DNA from: Marinobacter vinifirmus
GTDB taxonomy: Bacteria; Pseudomonadota; Gammaproteobacteria; Pseudomonadales; Oleiphilaceae
NCBI RefSeq assembly: GCF_002258215.1
Contig: NZ_NEFY01000001.1
Span: 124,001-188,000 of the forward strand
Reading direction: 5' to 3'
DNA: 64,000 nucleotides
Part shown: positions 8,670 through 18,989 of the stretch, one piece after another
Position numbering within the stretch: position 1 is the first letter of the stretch
Layout of the letters: the number at the start of each line of letters is the position of its first letter
Made by a program: the position numbers and the translations under genes
Notes under the pieces: model-generated
Told to the model about the DNA's origin: nothing
Database searches by the model: none
The model's input: the letters and a program-made list of their open reading frames with translations, nothing else

Positions 8670-9381
8670 ATGCCCGCCTGCCGGCTTTCGTACTGGCAGC
8701 CTTTAACCGTGAATAAGTGGCGGGCACCACACCCAGCCAGGAGGCCAGCTGATTGTCCGGCACCCGCTTGACCAGTTCCGGGTACTCATCGAGCAGCAGT
8801 TGGTAGCGCTCCTTGGCCGGCATGGTGTGTTTGCGGTATTCCCGCATGCTGGTCAGCTCCGCAATCTCCTCGGTCAGCACCAGTGCGAACTTATGCCAAA
8901 GCCCGTCGCCATGGTTCTGGATCGCCGAACGGAACGCGCTGAAATCCGCCACCCAGACTGTGGCCGGCAGCACGCTGGTCAGGCACAGGGTATTACGCAC
9001 CGTTCTGCTGCGCCCGAATACCGGCCAGATCAGGTCGCCTTCGGTAAAGAAATGATGAATCGCGACCTTGCCAGCAGATGATTCCCGAAACAGGCGCAGA
9101 ACGCCATACTGGATCAGGTACACGTTAGCCCACGGCCGGTCGTGTTTTTCCAGGGGTGTTTCTGCGTCTATTCTGCGCTGATGGAACAGGCGAGCGATAT
9201 CGCTCAGAAACCGGGCTTCCGGGCTGTTCTGCTTTTCGTTCAGGCAAATGCCAAAGGCGCGGCTCAGGCCGTTCAGCAGGGCAACTTCGGCGGGTGCCGC
9301 GTCGTGGTGAATAATGTCCGGGTGGTCTTCACCCAGCAGGCAGGGTGCGGATGCCATCGGTGGTCGGAAACTGCTGTTCAT
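8668..9381 (-). CDS. Crp/Fnr-type regulator with degenerate cNMP-like domain
   Basis: The 237-residue protein has a cyclic-nucleotide-binding-like fold in the middle (YLIQYGVLRLFRESSAGKVAIHHFFTEGDLIWP). Its C-terminal winged helix ends in PDNQLASWLGVVPATYSRLKAA, the usual Crp recognition-helix pattern. No FNR-type cysteine cluster is present. The ligand is unknown. I chose ATG 9381 because AAGG lies 8 bp upstream, and ATG 9399 is an alternative. The gene is not a duplicate of dnr (49528-50277), and its position after the nir locus does not show what it controls. Confidence 0.72.
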   Translation of the reverse strand: MNSSFRPPMASAPCLLGEDHPDIIHHDAAPAEVALLNGLSRAFGICLNEKQNSPEARFLSDIARLFHQRRIDAETPLEKHDRPWANVYLIQYGVLRLFRESSAGKVAIHHFFTEGDLIWPVFGRSRTVRNTLCLTSVLPATVWVADFSAFRSAIQNHGDGLWHKFALVLTEEIAELTSMREYRKHTMPAKERYQLLLDEYPELVKRVPDNQLASWLGVVPATYSRLKAASTKAGRRA

Positions 9382-9503
9382 AACAAACCTTCGCTGCATT
9401 GGCGTAGGTCAATTATGCTACCAAAAAAACAAACATCTGAAATGACTTAAATGATTAAAGATATTTGACTTAGTCGATAACGATTACTCGGTGCCGGAGG
9501 GCG

Positions 9504-9613
9504 GCTTGTGGGGGGATGCCTCCTGAAACTGTGCGGAGCCATGGATGGCGGAGTCCAAGCGACACAGGGATGTGCCGCAAGGAGCGTGTTTCAGGAGGCA
9601 TCCCCCCACAAGC
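9504..9613 (+). repeat. Dispersed cloverleaf-like repeat, copy A
   Basis: Two perfect 26-bp inverted arms (9504-9529 and 9588-9613) enclose a 58-nt core (9530-9587). The core is about 85 percent or more identical to those of copies B (20875-20988) and C (58313-58426), while the arms share no sequence with theirs. Inside the core, short self-complementary stretches can be read: GCCAT/ATGGC, CACA/TGTG and CGC/GCG. The single strand could therefore fold as a long stem topped by three small hairpins. This copy lies 62 bp past the 3' end of nirN. I do not recognise it as a named repeat family. Confidence 0.9.
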
Positions 9614-9674
9614 TGCGCCTGCTCCAATGCTGCAGGCTACTTGTTGTCGGTGCGGGGCAAAGAGGCAAGGCAGT

Positions 9675-11189
9675 TCAGTGACTGGTCCCTTCCTCGTAAT
9701 TGATCTTGTTCCAGACGTTGTACTTACCGGAAGGCTTGTTCATCGGAATGCGCTTTTCCTCTTCCAGCGTATCCGCGTCGTAAACAATGATCGCACCGTC
9801 GTCGTCCCAGATGCTCAGCAGCAGCTTCTCGCCGTGGCGATCAAACTCCACATGGGCGGCTACCTTACCCGGCTCAGGCTGCAGGGTCTTGACGATCTCC
9901 AGGGTCTGCTTGTCGATGATGTGCACCTTGTCGGCGTTGGGGCCGAAAAACACGTCTGCCCAAGCGTAGCGGGAATTCTCGTGGCTGCGCATAAAGAACC
10001 CCGGGCCCTCGGTTTCCAGGGTCTTGATCACTTCCCAGGTGTCCATGTCGATGATGGAAATGGCACCGGCCCGGAAGTGCGGGGTAGCCATCACCCGGCG
10101 GCCTTCGTATTCCCAGGTAATGCCGGAGCCCAGATGGGGCATGCCGGGCAGCGGCAGTTCTGCGGTGGTTTTGCCGGTATCCAGGTCGATCACCACGCCG
10201 TGCTTGCCATCGCGGGCTGCGCCGATCAGGTGCTGATAGCCCGGGTCGAAGAAGAAGTCGTCCAGCAGGGTGTCGGTGGTCATCCGGCGCAGTTTTGCTT
10301 TCTGATTCTCGACGGTGATTTCCCAGGCTTCGGGGATGTCTTTCAATGCCGCGATGAAGCTGCTTCTGGGTGGTGCGGTATACACGGCGCTCACCCGGGA
10401 GCTTTCGCCGGCATCGTTCTCAACCGGGATGAAATCAAGCATTTCCAGGTTGGCGGCGTCGAACAGCACCATGGAGTGGGGCAGGTAGTTGGCGGCCAGC
10501 ACGTAGTTGCCATCGGCAGACACGGCAATGTTACGCATGTTGATGCCGGCGCGAACCTCAGCCACCACCTTCAGGTTGTAGATGTCGTACTTGGTAATCC
10601 AGCCATCCCGGGAGCCGAAGTACACGTAGCGGCCGTCCGGGCTGTACTTGGGGCCGCCGTGCAGGGCAAAGCGGCTGGGGAACCGGTGGATGGGCTCCAT
10701 CTTGTCGCCATCCAGCAGGGTGACGTGGTGGTCGCCGATTTCTACCACCAGGAACAGGTTCATCATGTCCGCTTCGAACGCCGGTTCATCCGGCAGGGAG
10801 CCAGCGGCGTGGCTGACTTCCTGGCTGTTGCGGATTTCGGCCTCGCCCCACTTCAGTTCGTGACTCGGAGGCTGATAGATGAAGTCGGTCAGGGCGGCGA
10901 TCTGCTGGTCGTTCAGGATGTCTTTGTAGCCCGCCATCTGGGTGGCTGGGCGGCCTTCGCGGATGACCTTTTCGGCCTCGGCTTTCTTCAGTCGCCCGAG
11001 GTTTTCCGGCAGCAGGGCGGGGCCCATACCGCCAAGGCGGTCGGGGCCGTGGCAGGCGGCGCATTGCTGCAGGTACAGGGTGTCTGTTCCGGTTTCGCCG
11101 GATTCACTGGCCAGCAAAGGGGTGGCCATCACGCTGCCGGCCAGTAACAGGGTGGAGATAATCTTTGTTCGGGCTTGGGTCAGGTTCAC
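9675..11189 (-). CDS. nirN: NirN, dihydro-heme d1 dehydrogenase
   Basis: The 504-residue protein has an N-terminal export signal, a cytochrome c domain with the heme motif CAACH near residue 45, and a long eight-bladed d1-type beta-propeller similar to NirS. In Pseudomonas NirN converts dihydro-heme d1 to heme d1 in the periplasm, the last step of d1 synthesis. Order at the end of nirJ-nirE-nirN supports NirN over a second NirS. I chose GTG 11189, which has GGGAG 9 bp upstream. The TTG at 11195 sits only 3 bp from that site. Confidence 0.9.
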   Translation of the reverse strand: MNLTQARTKIISTLLLAGSVMATPLLASESGETGTDTLYLQQCAACHGPDRLGGMGPALLPENLGRLKKAEAEKVIREGRPATQMAGYKDILNDQQIAALTDFIYQPPSHELKWGEAEIRNSQEVSHAAGSLPDEPAFEADMMNLFLVVEIGDHHVTLLDGDKMEPIHRFPSRFALHGGPKYSPDGRYVYFGSRDGWITKYDIYNLKVVAEVRAGINMRNIAVSADGNYVLAANYLPHSMVLFDAANLEMLDFIPVENDAGESSRVSAVYTAPPRSSFIAALKDIPEAWEITVENQKAKLRRMTTDTLLDDFFFDPGYQHLIGAARDGKHGVVIDLDTGKTTAELPLPGMPHLGSGITWEYEGRRVMATPHFRAGAISIIDMDTWEVIKTLETEGPGFFMRSHENSRYAWADVFFGPNADKVHIIDKQTLEIVKTLQPEPGKVAAHVEFDRHGEKLLLSIWDDDGAIIVYDADTLEEEKRIPMNKPSGKYNVWNKINYEEGTSH

Positions 11190-11225
11190 CTGCAACAGCT
11201 CCCGGTTGGTCAGTCAGGTTTCGGT

Positions 11226-12089
11226 TCAGGCCGGCCGGCGGCCGGCGGTGGCAGCAGCCGGGCCGGACAAGGCACTGTTCCAGCCAGCCTGCGCCGGGCG
11301 GGCCAGGGTGTCGGCCAGTTGCACCACTTCACCCACAATGATCAGTGTGGGCGGCTGGAAATCTTCCCGTTCAATGGTGTCGACCAGGTCTTTCAGGGTG
11401 GTGACAGTCATGTGCTGCAGCGGTGTGGTACCGCGTTCCACGAGTGCCACCGGGCAATTCTCGGACAGGCCATGGGCGGTCAGCTGCTCGACGATGGTCG
11501 GGGCGTTGTGCAGGCCCATGTAGAATACCCGGGTTTGACCTGGCGCGGCCAGCACCTGCCAGTTCAGCTCCAGGGCCTGGTCGCCCTTGCGGTGGCCGGT
11601 TACGAAGGTCACGCTCTGGGAGTAGTCCCGGTGCGTCAGGGGGATGCCGCAGTAGGCAGAGCAACCGGCGGCGGAGGTAATCCCCGGCACCACCTGGAAG
11701 TCGATGTCGTTCTCTACCAGGAATTCGGCTTCTTCACCGCCACGGCCGAAGATGTACGGATCGCCGCCTTTCAGGCGCACAACCCGGCGTTGTTGTACGG
11801 CCAGTTTCACCAGCAGTTCGTTGGTCTCATCCTGGGGCACATAGTGGCAACCGCTGGCCTTGCCCACGTGAATGCGCTCGGCCCTGGGGTTCACCAGTTC
11901 CATAATCTGTGGCGATACCAGGCGGTCGTAGACAATGGCATCGGCCTGCTGGATCAGCATCAGGGCCCGTAGGGTCAGCAGGCCCGGGTCGCCGGGGCCT
12001 GCGCCCACGATGGCCACTTCGCCCGGCCGTAAGGGTTGCTCCGCCAGCTGGAACTCCACCAGGCACTTCTTGCTTTGGTTAGTTGTCAT
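11226..12089 (-). CDS. nirE: Uroporphyrinogen-III C-methyltransferase NirE
   Basis: The 287-residue SAM-dependent methyltransferase converts uroporphyrinogen III to precorrin-2, the branch point to heme d1. SUMT motifs are seen in order: [55 protein letters not shown] and the late FYMGLHN. It is a single-domain enzyme without the CysG oxidase/ferrochelatase part. Location inside the nir operon makes it NirE rather than the siroheme CobA. AAGGA precedes the start. Confidence 0.94.
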   Translation of the reverse strand: MTTNQSKKCLVEFQLAEQPLRPGEVAIVGAGPGDPGLLTLRALMLIQQADAIVYDRLVSPQIMELVNPRAERIHVGKASGCHYVPQDETNELLVKLAVQQRRVVRLKGGDPYIFGRGGEEAEFLVENDIDFQVVPGITSAAGCSAYCGIPLTHRDYSQSVTFVTGHRKGDQALELNWQVLAAPGQTRVFYMGLHNAPTIVEQLTAHGLSENCPVALVERGTTPLQHMTVTTLKDLVDTIEREDFQPPTLIIVGEVVQLADTLARPAQAGWNSALSGPAAATAGRRPA

Positions 12090-12100
12090 GGCGTGCGTCC

Positions 12101-13300
12101 TTACAGGTTGTTGACCGGGATTTCGATAGCGGCGGCGGCCACTCTGCGCGGTGTGCTTTCCACCACGCCGATTTCCTCGTTGGTGAGGTAGCAGCCGGGG
12201 TCTTCTTCCCAGAAGTCGCCAGACACGTTGTAGGCCCGCACCCGGGTGTTGCCGTTACAGATGTTCAGGTATTTGCAGTCCGCGCAGCGGCCTTTCACCG
12301 GGCGCGGATGCTGGCGGAAGCCCTGCATCAGCGGGTCGGTGGTTTCAGACCATATCTTCGAGAACGGGGTCTGCCGCACGTTGCCCAGGTTGTGATCCCA
12401 CCAGAAGGTGTCCGGGTGTACCACGCCCAGGTTGTCGATGTTGGAAATGTTCACGCCGGAGGAGTTACCGCCCCAGTTGGTCAGCCGCTGGGTGAGGGCA
12501 TCTGCCTGGTCCGGGTAGTGTTCCTTGGCCCACTCGATCAGGAAGGGGCCGTCGGCGTCGTTGTTACCGGTGACGTATTCCCGCTCGATGCCGCGCTTGA
12601 GTTCGTCGTGGCAGTGGTTGAACAGCAGGTTCATGGCGTCGCGGGTCATGTCGTACCAGGCGTCGCGCTTCTTGTTGCGGCCGCCGCGGCCGGAGTAGTT
12701 CAGGTGCGACAGGTAGAACTTGTCGATCTGGTGCTCGTCCAGCATCTCCAGCATGGCCGGCAGTTCCGGGTAGTTGTCCTGGGTCAGGGTGAAGCGCAGG
12801 CCCACCTTGATGCCGGCCTGTTTGCACAGGGCCACGGCGTGCATGGATTCCCGGAAGGCGCCTTTTTTCTGGCGGAATTCGTCGTGGGTGGCCTCCAGGC
12901 CGTCAATGCTGATACCCACGTAGTCGTAGCCAACCGCGGCAATCTTGTCGATGTTTTCTTCGGTGATCAGGGTGCCGTTGGTAGACAGGCCAACGTAAAA
13001 GCCCATTTCCTTGGCCCGGTGGGAAATCTCGTAAATGTCCGGGCGCATCAGCGGCTCACCGCCAGACAGGATCAGTACCGGCACTCCGTAGGCTTTGAGG
13101 TCGTCCATCACGGTGTAGACTTCTTCAGTGCTCAGCTCGCCCTTGAAGTCGATATCGGCAGAGATCGAGTAGCAGTGTTTGCAGGTCAGGTTACAGCGGC
13201 GGATGAGGTTCCAGATCACCACCGGGCCACTGGGCTTGGGCACCGGGCGGACGGGTGTCGGGTTCATCAGGGTTTTGATGTAGCGGGTCATGCGAAACAT
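12101..13300 (-). CDS. nirJ: Radical SAM enzyme NirJ
   Basis: The 399-residue radical SAM protein acts in heme d1 synthesis, where it removes propionate groups from 12,18-didecarboxysiroheme. The radical SAM cluster motif CNLTCKHC lies near residue 36. GGEPL follows as the SAM-binding GGE. A C-terminal cysteine group ([12 protein letters not shown] and a later C) marks an auxiliary iron-sulfur cluster as in the SPASM branch. It is cytoplasmic. It follows nirH after a 133-bp gap, unusually large for this operon, which contains a possible NarL-type site at 13416-13429. Confidence 0.95.
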   Translation of the reverse strand: MFRMTRYIKTLMNPTPVRPVPKPSGPVVIWNLIRRCNLTCKHCYSISADIDFKGELSTEEVYTVMDDLKAYGVPVLILSGGEPLMRPDIYEISHRAKEMGFYVGLSTNGTLITEENIDKIAAVGYDYVGISIDGLEATHDEFRQKKGAFRESMHAVALCKQAGIKVGLRFTLTQDNYPELPAMLEMLDEHQIDKFYLSHLNYSGRGGRNKKRDAWYDMTRDAMNLLFNHCHDELKRGIEREYVTGNNDADGPFLIEWAKEHYPDQADALTQRLTNWGGNSSGVNISNIDNLGVVHPDTFWWDHNLGNVRQTPFSKIWSETTDPLMQGFRQHPRPVKGRCADCKYLNICNGNTRVRAYNVSGDFWEEDPGCYLTNEEIGVVESTPRRVAAAAIEIPVNNL

Positions 13301-13415
13301 AAAATTCTCTCTCTCATCGGGAGTGGCCTGGTTGCCTCTCCGGGCTGGCCTTTACCGGCTCTCTGCCCTTGTACTATCCCCCCGTGGGCGCTGGGTATCC
13401 ATACCTTTGATGGAG

Positions 13416-13429
13416 TACTTCGAGGGGTA
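13416..13429. promoter_or_regulatory. Inverted NarL-like heptamers ahead of nirJ
   Basis: On the minus strand TACCCCT is followed directly by CGAAGTA. The first fits the NarL heptamer TACYYMT completely. The second, inverted, fits six of seven positions. Spacing is zero instead of the usual two bases. The site lies in the 133-bp nirH-nirJ gap, so an internal nitrate-responsive promoter for nirJEN is possible but not shown. Confidence 0.3.
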
Positions 13430-13433
13430 GTCC

Positions 13434-13958
13434 CTATGGCTTATCTGCCTGTTTTCTCAGCCGCAATCCGGTTTTTTTGAGGATGGCAGAGCTGTACAGG
13501 ATGGTGTGGCCGGAGCAGGTGTCGCCCAGCAGTTCACGAATCTGTGCGGCCTTGTGCTCCACCTCTTCACGACTGGTGCCGTGCACCATGGCAAACAGGT
13601 TGAAGCTCCAGTAGGGCAGGTGCCGGGGGCGACGGTAGCAGTGGCTGACGAACGGCAGGTCACCAACTTGCTGGCCCATGGTGCTGATGGCGTCGTCAGA
13701 GACATCCCACACGGTCATGCCGTTGTAGCGATAGCCCAGCTTGTAGTGGTCGGGTACGGCAGCCACGCGGCGGATAACGCCGGTTTCCTGCATGTGTTGA
13801 AAGCGTGACAGCACTTCGTCTGCCGGCATGCCGAGCTGACGGCCCAGTTCGCCCCAGGGATCGGATACCAGTGGCAGGCCTTCCTGGGTGGCGAGGATCA
13901 GTTCCCGGTCCTGGTCGGTGAACCGGGCCTGCTCAGACTTCAAAGTGGAGGTTGACAT
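13434..13958 (-). CDS. nirH: Siroheme decarboxylase subunit NirH
   Basis: The 174-residue protein has an AsnC/Lrp-like winged helix followed by an RAM-like domain. With NirD, L and G it forms the siroheme decarboxylase that makes 12,18-didecarboxysiroheme. The segment VSHCYRRPRHLPYWSFNLFAMVHG is shared almost motif for motif with the NirL-type protein at 14417-14962, which pairs the two as the L/H type. It overlaps the nirG end by 26 bp and has AGGAG before its start. The D, L, G and H names are assigned by gene order. Confidence 0.85.
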   Translation of the reverse strand: MSTSTLKSEQARFTDQDRELILATQEGLPLVSDPWGELGRQLGMPADEVLSRFQHMQETGVIRRVAAVPDHYKLGYRYNGMTVWDVSDDAISTMGQQVGDLPFVSHCYRRPRHLPYWSFNLFAMVHGTSREEVEHKAAQIRELLGDTCSGHTILYSSAILKKTGLRLRKQADKP

Positions 13959-14433
13959 GAAACTCCTGCTCCTTGGGCATGTTGTACACCGGGTAGCCGG
14001 TCAGCGCTTCAATGCGCCCGATGGTTTCGGCAATGCCTTCCGGGGTTTCTGTGGCCAGGACAAACCACATGTTCAGTTCGTGTTCCCGGCGGTAATTGTG
14101 GGCCACCTCTGCAAAGCTGTTTACCTGTTCGGTTACCCGGTCAAAGTCCTGCTCGGGAATGCGCATGGCGGCCAGGGTCAGGCCGCCTCCCATTTCACCG
14201 GCGTGGAACATGGGGCCGAAACGGGTCAGGGTGCGATTGGCCAGCAGGGCTTTCAGGGTATCCAGCAAGGTCTGCTCGCTGATGCCCAGTTCTTCGGCAA
14301 CGTCCCGGTACGGGCTCGGGGTCAGCGGCAGGCCGTATTGCAGGCGGTTGATGATGGCTTTTTCAGTATCGGTAAAGGCAGGGGCTACGTCTGGTGACTC
14401 CCGGCGGGCAGCTGGCTCAGCTGTTACTGACAT
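13933..14433 (-). CDS. nirG: Siroheme decarboxylase subunit NirG
   Basis: The 166-residue AsnC-like protein is of the D/G type: LTRFGPMFHAGEMGGGLTLAAM and VAHNYRREHELNMWFVLA parallel the NirD sequence. The histidine in AHNYRREH is in the region important for decarboxylation. The start was placed at ATG 14433, which has GGGGAGGA seven bases upstream. The open frame continues upstream into nirL, but a start there would lack a ribosome-binding site and overlap deeply. The actual overlap with nirL is 17 bp. Confidence 0.84.
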   Translation of the reverse strand: MSVTAEPAARRESPDVAPAFTDTEKAIINRLQYGLPLTPSPYRDVAEELGISEQTLLDTLKALLANRTLTRFGPMFHAGEMGGGLTLAAMRIPEQDFDRVTEQVNSFAEVAHNYRREHELNMWFVLATETPEGIAETIGRIEALTGYPVYNMPKEQEFHVNLHFEV

Positions 14434-14962
14434 AGCGTCCTCCCCGTTGAAGATAGGCTTTGTTGCTGAACAGAACTGCGTGGGGAATCTGTTCAAGGTG
14501 GTGGCTGGCAATCATCTGGTCCAGCTGGCCCAGTACCCGCTCCCGGTTAACGCCGTGAATCATGCAGAACAGGTTGTAGGGCCAGTCGGGCAGTCTGCGG
14601 GGGCGCTGGTAGCACAGGGTTACAAAGGGTACGGCAGCCAGTGCGCGGCCAAGTTCGCTCACCTGCTCGTCGGGCACATCCCACACCACCATGGCGTTGG
14701 CCCTGTAACCCAGGGTGCGGTGCTTCACGATCAGGCCGGAACGCTTGATCAGGCCCTGATCCTGCCAGTGGCGGACGGCGTCCATAACCTGTTGCTCGGT
14801 CAGGCCGGTTTGTTCGGCCAGCGCCAGGTACGGGCGGGGTGTTAATGGCAGGCCTTCTTCCAGTTTCTGGCGGAGCCTCAGCAGGCCCCAGGCACTGAAG
14901 GCCTCGGTATCAAACAGATAGCTGCCGTTGTGGCGGTCCGGGTGTGGCGCTGGGTGGTTCAT
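14417..14962 (-). CDS. nirL: Siroheme decarboxylase subunit NirL
   Basis: The 181-residue AsnC-like protein is of the L/H type, with VTLCYQRPRRLPDWPYNLFCMIHG in the second domain and LTPRPYLALAEQTGLTEQQVMDAV as the winged helix. It shares an ATGA stop/start overlap with nirD. Like the other three subunits it is thought to act in the enzyme complex rather than as a transcription regulator, despite its Lrp-like fold. Confidence 0.84.
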   Translation of the reverse strand: MNHPAPHPDRHNGSYLFDTEAFSAWGLLRLRQKLEEGLPLTPRPYLALAEQTGLTEQQVMDAVRHWQDQGLIKRSGLIVKHRTLGYRANAMVVWDVPDEQVSELGRALAAVPFVTLCYQRPRRLPDWPYNLFCMIHGVNRERVLGQLDQMIASHHLEQIPHAVLFSNKAYLQRGGRYVSNS

Positions 14963-15423
14963 GGTAGTGCGTCCCAGTCGATGTCGAAGCCCAGGTCAAT
15001 ATGGTAACCCTCAACCATGGGCAGCCGGAGTATGGGCAACTTCAGTTGATGTTCCAGCTCGTCCAGCCGCTCATCCAGGGTGTCTTCATCCGGGGCGGTC
15101 ATCACGAACCAGAGATTGTATAGGTGCTCCCGCGCGTAATTATGGTTTACGCCGGGAGCGCTGTTGATCCGTGCGGCCACCAGGTCGATCTGCTCGACCG
15201 GCGCCGCCACGGCAGCCAGCAGGCTTGCGCCCGCCTGGCTGTGTTCAAACACCGGGCCAACCCGGCTGAGTACCTGTTGTTGCTGGAGCACCGCCAGCCG
15301 GCTGATCACTTCGTCCTCGGAAATGCCCAGTGTGTCGGCCATCTCGCGGTAAGGGCGCTCACATACCGGCAGGTTGCGCTGGTAGTGGTTGATCAGTTGT
15401 TGGTCGACGGTGTCCAGTCTCAT
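14959..15423 (-). CDS. nirD: Siroheme decarboxylase subunit NirD
   Basis: The 154-residue AsnC-like protein is of the D/G type. It carries LSRVGPVFEHSQAGASLLAAVAAP and VNHNYAREHLYNLWFVM, where the His-Asn-Tyr-x-Arg-Glu-His region is characteristic. It directly follows nirS by 30 bp. GGAGGAGA precedes the start. In P. aeruginosa and P. stutzeri nirD, L, G and H occur in this order, which is the basis for the symbol. Confidence 0.85.
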   Translation of the reverse strand: MRLDTVDQQLINHYQRNLPVCERPYREMADTLGISEDEVISRLAVLQQQQVLSRVGPVFEHSQAGASLLAAVAAPVEQIDLVAARINSAPGVNHNYAREHLYNLWFVMTAPDEDTLDERLDELEHQLKLPILRLPMVEGYHIDLGFDIDWDALP

Positions 15424-15453
15424 CAGGTTATCTCCTCCGGGCCAGGGGCCGGA

Positions 15454-17254
<1,801 letters not shown>

Positions 17255-17277
17255 ATAAATACAGGTAATCAAGAGAG

Positions 17278-17293
17278 TACCTCCCCATGGGTA
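17278..17293. promoter_or_regulatory. NarL-type 7-2-7 site between nirS and nirC
   Basis: TACCTCC and the inverted ATGGGTA are separated by two bases, the arrangement preferred by NarL and NarP. The inverted half is a full TACYYMT match and the other half misses only the last base. A nearly identical site stands in front of norC (26711-26726). NarXL is encoded at 45422-47967. Confidence 0.6.
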
Positions 17294-17334
17294 GATGGCG
17301 TATAACCAAAGATCACTGGATACCGCAGGAGAAT

Positions 17335-17348
17335 TTAATCAATATCAA
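17335..17348. promoter_or_regulatory. Dnr/FNR-like box upstream of nirC
   Basis: TTAATCAATATCAA matches TTGAT-N4-ATCAA at 9 of 10 positions and is centred 61 bp before the nirC start. Together with the boxes at 17241 and 17278 it gives the nirS-nirC divergent region one NarL-type and two Dnr-type elements. Confidence 0.5.
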
Positions 17349-17402
17349 TGCCATGGAAATACTGGAATTGCAGCATGTGCTGAAGCTTCCCGGAGACCCG
17401 CA

Positions 17403-17771
17403 ATGAAAACGACCGGTCAGGCCTGCTCCTGGCACTCATTGGTACTGGCGACGGCGCTGGCGATCACCTCCGTTCAGGCCCTGGCCGGCGCGCCCGAAAG
17501 CGAGGCCGAGCTGAAGAACTTCGTCATCCAGGATTGTGGCTCCTGCCACGGTCTGAAACTCAAAGGCGGGTTGGGACCACCCCTGCGGCCAGCAGACATT
17601 GAAGCCCTGCCGGAAGCTGCGATTTCCGCCATCATCCGGGAAGGCGTGCCGGGCACAGCCATGCCGCCCTGGAAAGCCTTGCTGACCGACCAGCAAATTG
17701 CCTGGATCAGCCAGCAGCTCAAATCCGGCGCCTTGATTGCTCCCGAATCCGATTCCCCTCGAAGCCGATAA
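17403..17771 (+). CDS. nirC: NirC, small periplasmic c-type cytochrome
   Basis: The 122-residue precursor has a signal peptide (about residues 1-29, ending QALAGA) and one heme-c motif CGSCH, with a distal methionine likely in the TAMPPWKALL region. NirC is the c55x-type cytochrome that can pass electrons to NirS or take part in d1 maturation with NirF and NirN. ATG 17403 follows GGAGACCCGCA. The frame is open further upstream to 17295, but those codons lie in the control region. nirF follows after 14 bp. Confidence 0.88.
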   Translation: MKTTGQACSWHSLVLATALAITSVQALAGAPESEAELKNFVIQDCGSCHGLKLKGGLGPPLRPADIEALPEAAISAIIREGVPGTAMPPWKALLTDQQIAWISQQLKSGALIAPESDSPRSR

Positions 17772-17785
17772 CTGAAGGACCCACG

Positions 17786-18988
17786 ATGAAACGTCTGTTT
17801 GCACCGATTGCACTGACCATCGCCGCTACCCTGACTGCCGGCTGCCAGAGCTTGTCTGCGCCGGAGCCGGTTGAACTGCGCGGCACGGGTGACCTGGGCC
17901 TGATCATCGAGCGGGCAACCGGCTCGGTATTGGTGGTTGATCACTCCGAATATGAAATCCTGGGCCGGGTAGAAGGCCTGGGCGATTTGTCCCACGCCTC
18001 CGTGGTGTACTCGCGGGATGCCCGCTACGGCTACGTGTTTGGCCGTGACGGTGGGCTCACCAAGGTCGACCTGCTCACTCGCACGGTGACTGATCGCGTT
18101 ATCCAGTCCGGTAACAGCATTGGCGGAGCCATCTCCCAGGATGGCCGTTACGTGGCGGTGTCCAACTACGAGCCCGGCGGGGTAAATATTTTCGACAGTG
18201 AAACCCTGGATACCGTGGTGGAAATTCCCGCGTTCTACACCAATGCCGAGGGTGAGCAGGATCAGTCCAAGACCGTGGGCCTGGTAGACGCCCCGGGCAA
18301 CCAGTTTGTCTTCAGCCTGTTCGAGGCCGGTGAAATCTGGACCGTGGATATGCACAGCAATCCGCCGGGTGTGACCCGCCATGAGGCCGGCAAAGAACCC
18401 TACGACGCCCTGATCACACCCGACGGCCGCTTCTATATTGCCGGCCTGTTCGGGGAAGACGGCTTGTCGATGATGGATCTGTGGGAGCCGGAGCATGGCG
18501 CGCAGACCATCCTGCCGGATTACGGTAAGGGCGAGCAGCGCTTGCCGGTCTACAAGATGCCGCACCTGGAAGGCTGGGCCATCGCCGATGCCTACGCGTT
18601 TGTGCCGGCAGTCGGTCGCCACGAGGTACTGGTCGCCGATATGGAAGACTGGAGCATGGTGCAGCGCATTCCGGTACAGGGCCAGCCGGTGTTTGTCATG
18701 GCCAGCCCGGACAACCGCCAGATCTGGGTCAGCTTTGCGCACCCGAAGAACGACGTGGTTCAGGTGATTGATTCCCGCACCCGGGAAATCATCCGTACCC
18801 TGGAGCCGGGCAAGTCCGTGTTGCACATGGAATTCACCCCTCGCGGTGAGGAAGTGTGGGTATCTTCCCGGGACAGCGACCGGGTGACCATCTACAACAC
18901 CCGCACACTGGAAGAAGTCGCTACCCTGCCGGCGCAAAAGCCGTCGGGCATCTTCTTCACCAACCGGGCACATCAGCTGGGCTTGTGA
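17786..18988 (+). CDS. nirF: NirF, heme d1 biosynthesis lipoprotein
   Basis: The 400-residue protein is a d1-type propeller without a cytochrome c domain. It has a lipoprotein signal with the lipobox LTAGC at the N-terminus, so it would be anchored in the periplasm. NirF binds dihydro-heme d1 and is needed for heme d1 maturation together with NirN. The C-terminus KPSGIFFTNRAHQLGL is typical of the family. In frame GxDGRY-like blade motifs recur, such as SQDGRYVAVSN. It starts 14 bp after nirC. Confidence 0.93.
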   Translation: MKRLFAPIALTIAATLTAGCQSLSAPEPVELRGTGDLGLIIERATGSVLVVDHSEYEILGRVEGLGDLSHASVVYSRDARYGYVFGRDGGLTKVDLLTRTVTDRVIQSGNSIGGAISQDGRYVAVSNYEPGGVNIFDSETLDTVVEIPAFYTNAEGEQDQSKTVGLVDAPGNQFVFSLFEAGEIWTVDMHSNPPGVTRHEAGKEPYDALITPDGRFYIAGLFGEDGLSMMDLWEPEHGAQTILPDYGKGEQRLPVYKMPHLEGWAIADAYAFVPAVGRHEVLVADMEDWSMVQRIPVQGQPVFVMASPDNRQIWVSFAHPKNDVVQVIDSRTREIIRTLEPGKSVLHMEFTPRGEEVWVSSRDSDRVTIYNTRTLEEVATLPAQKPSGIFFTNRAHQLGL

Positions 18989-18989
18989 C

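Noticed and set aside
9516..11147. 543-codon plus-strand open frame over nirN and repeat copy A
   Set aside because: Antisense to nirN; its first part is only the repeat core read as protein.
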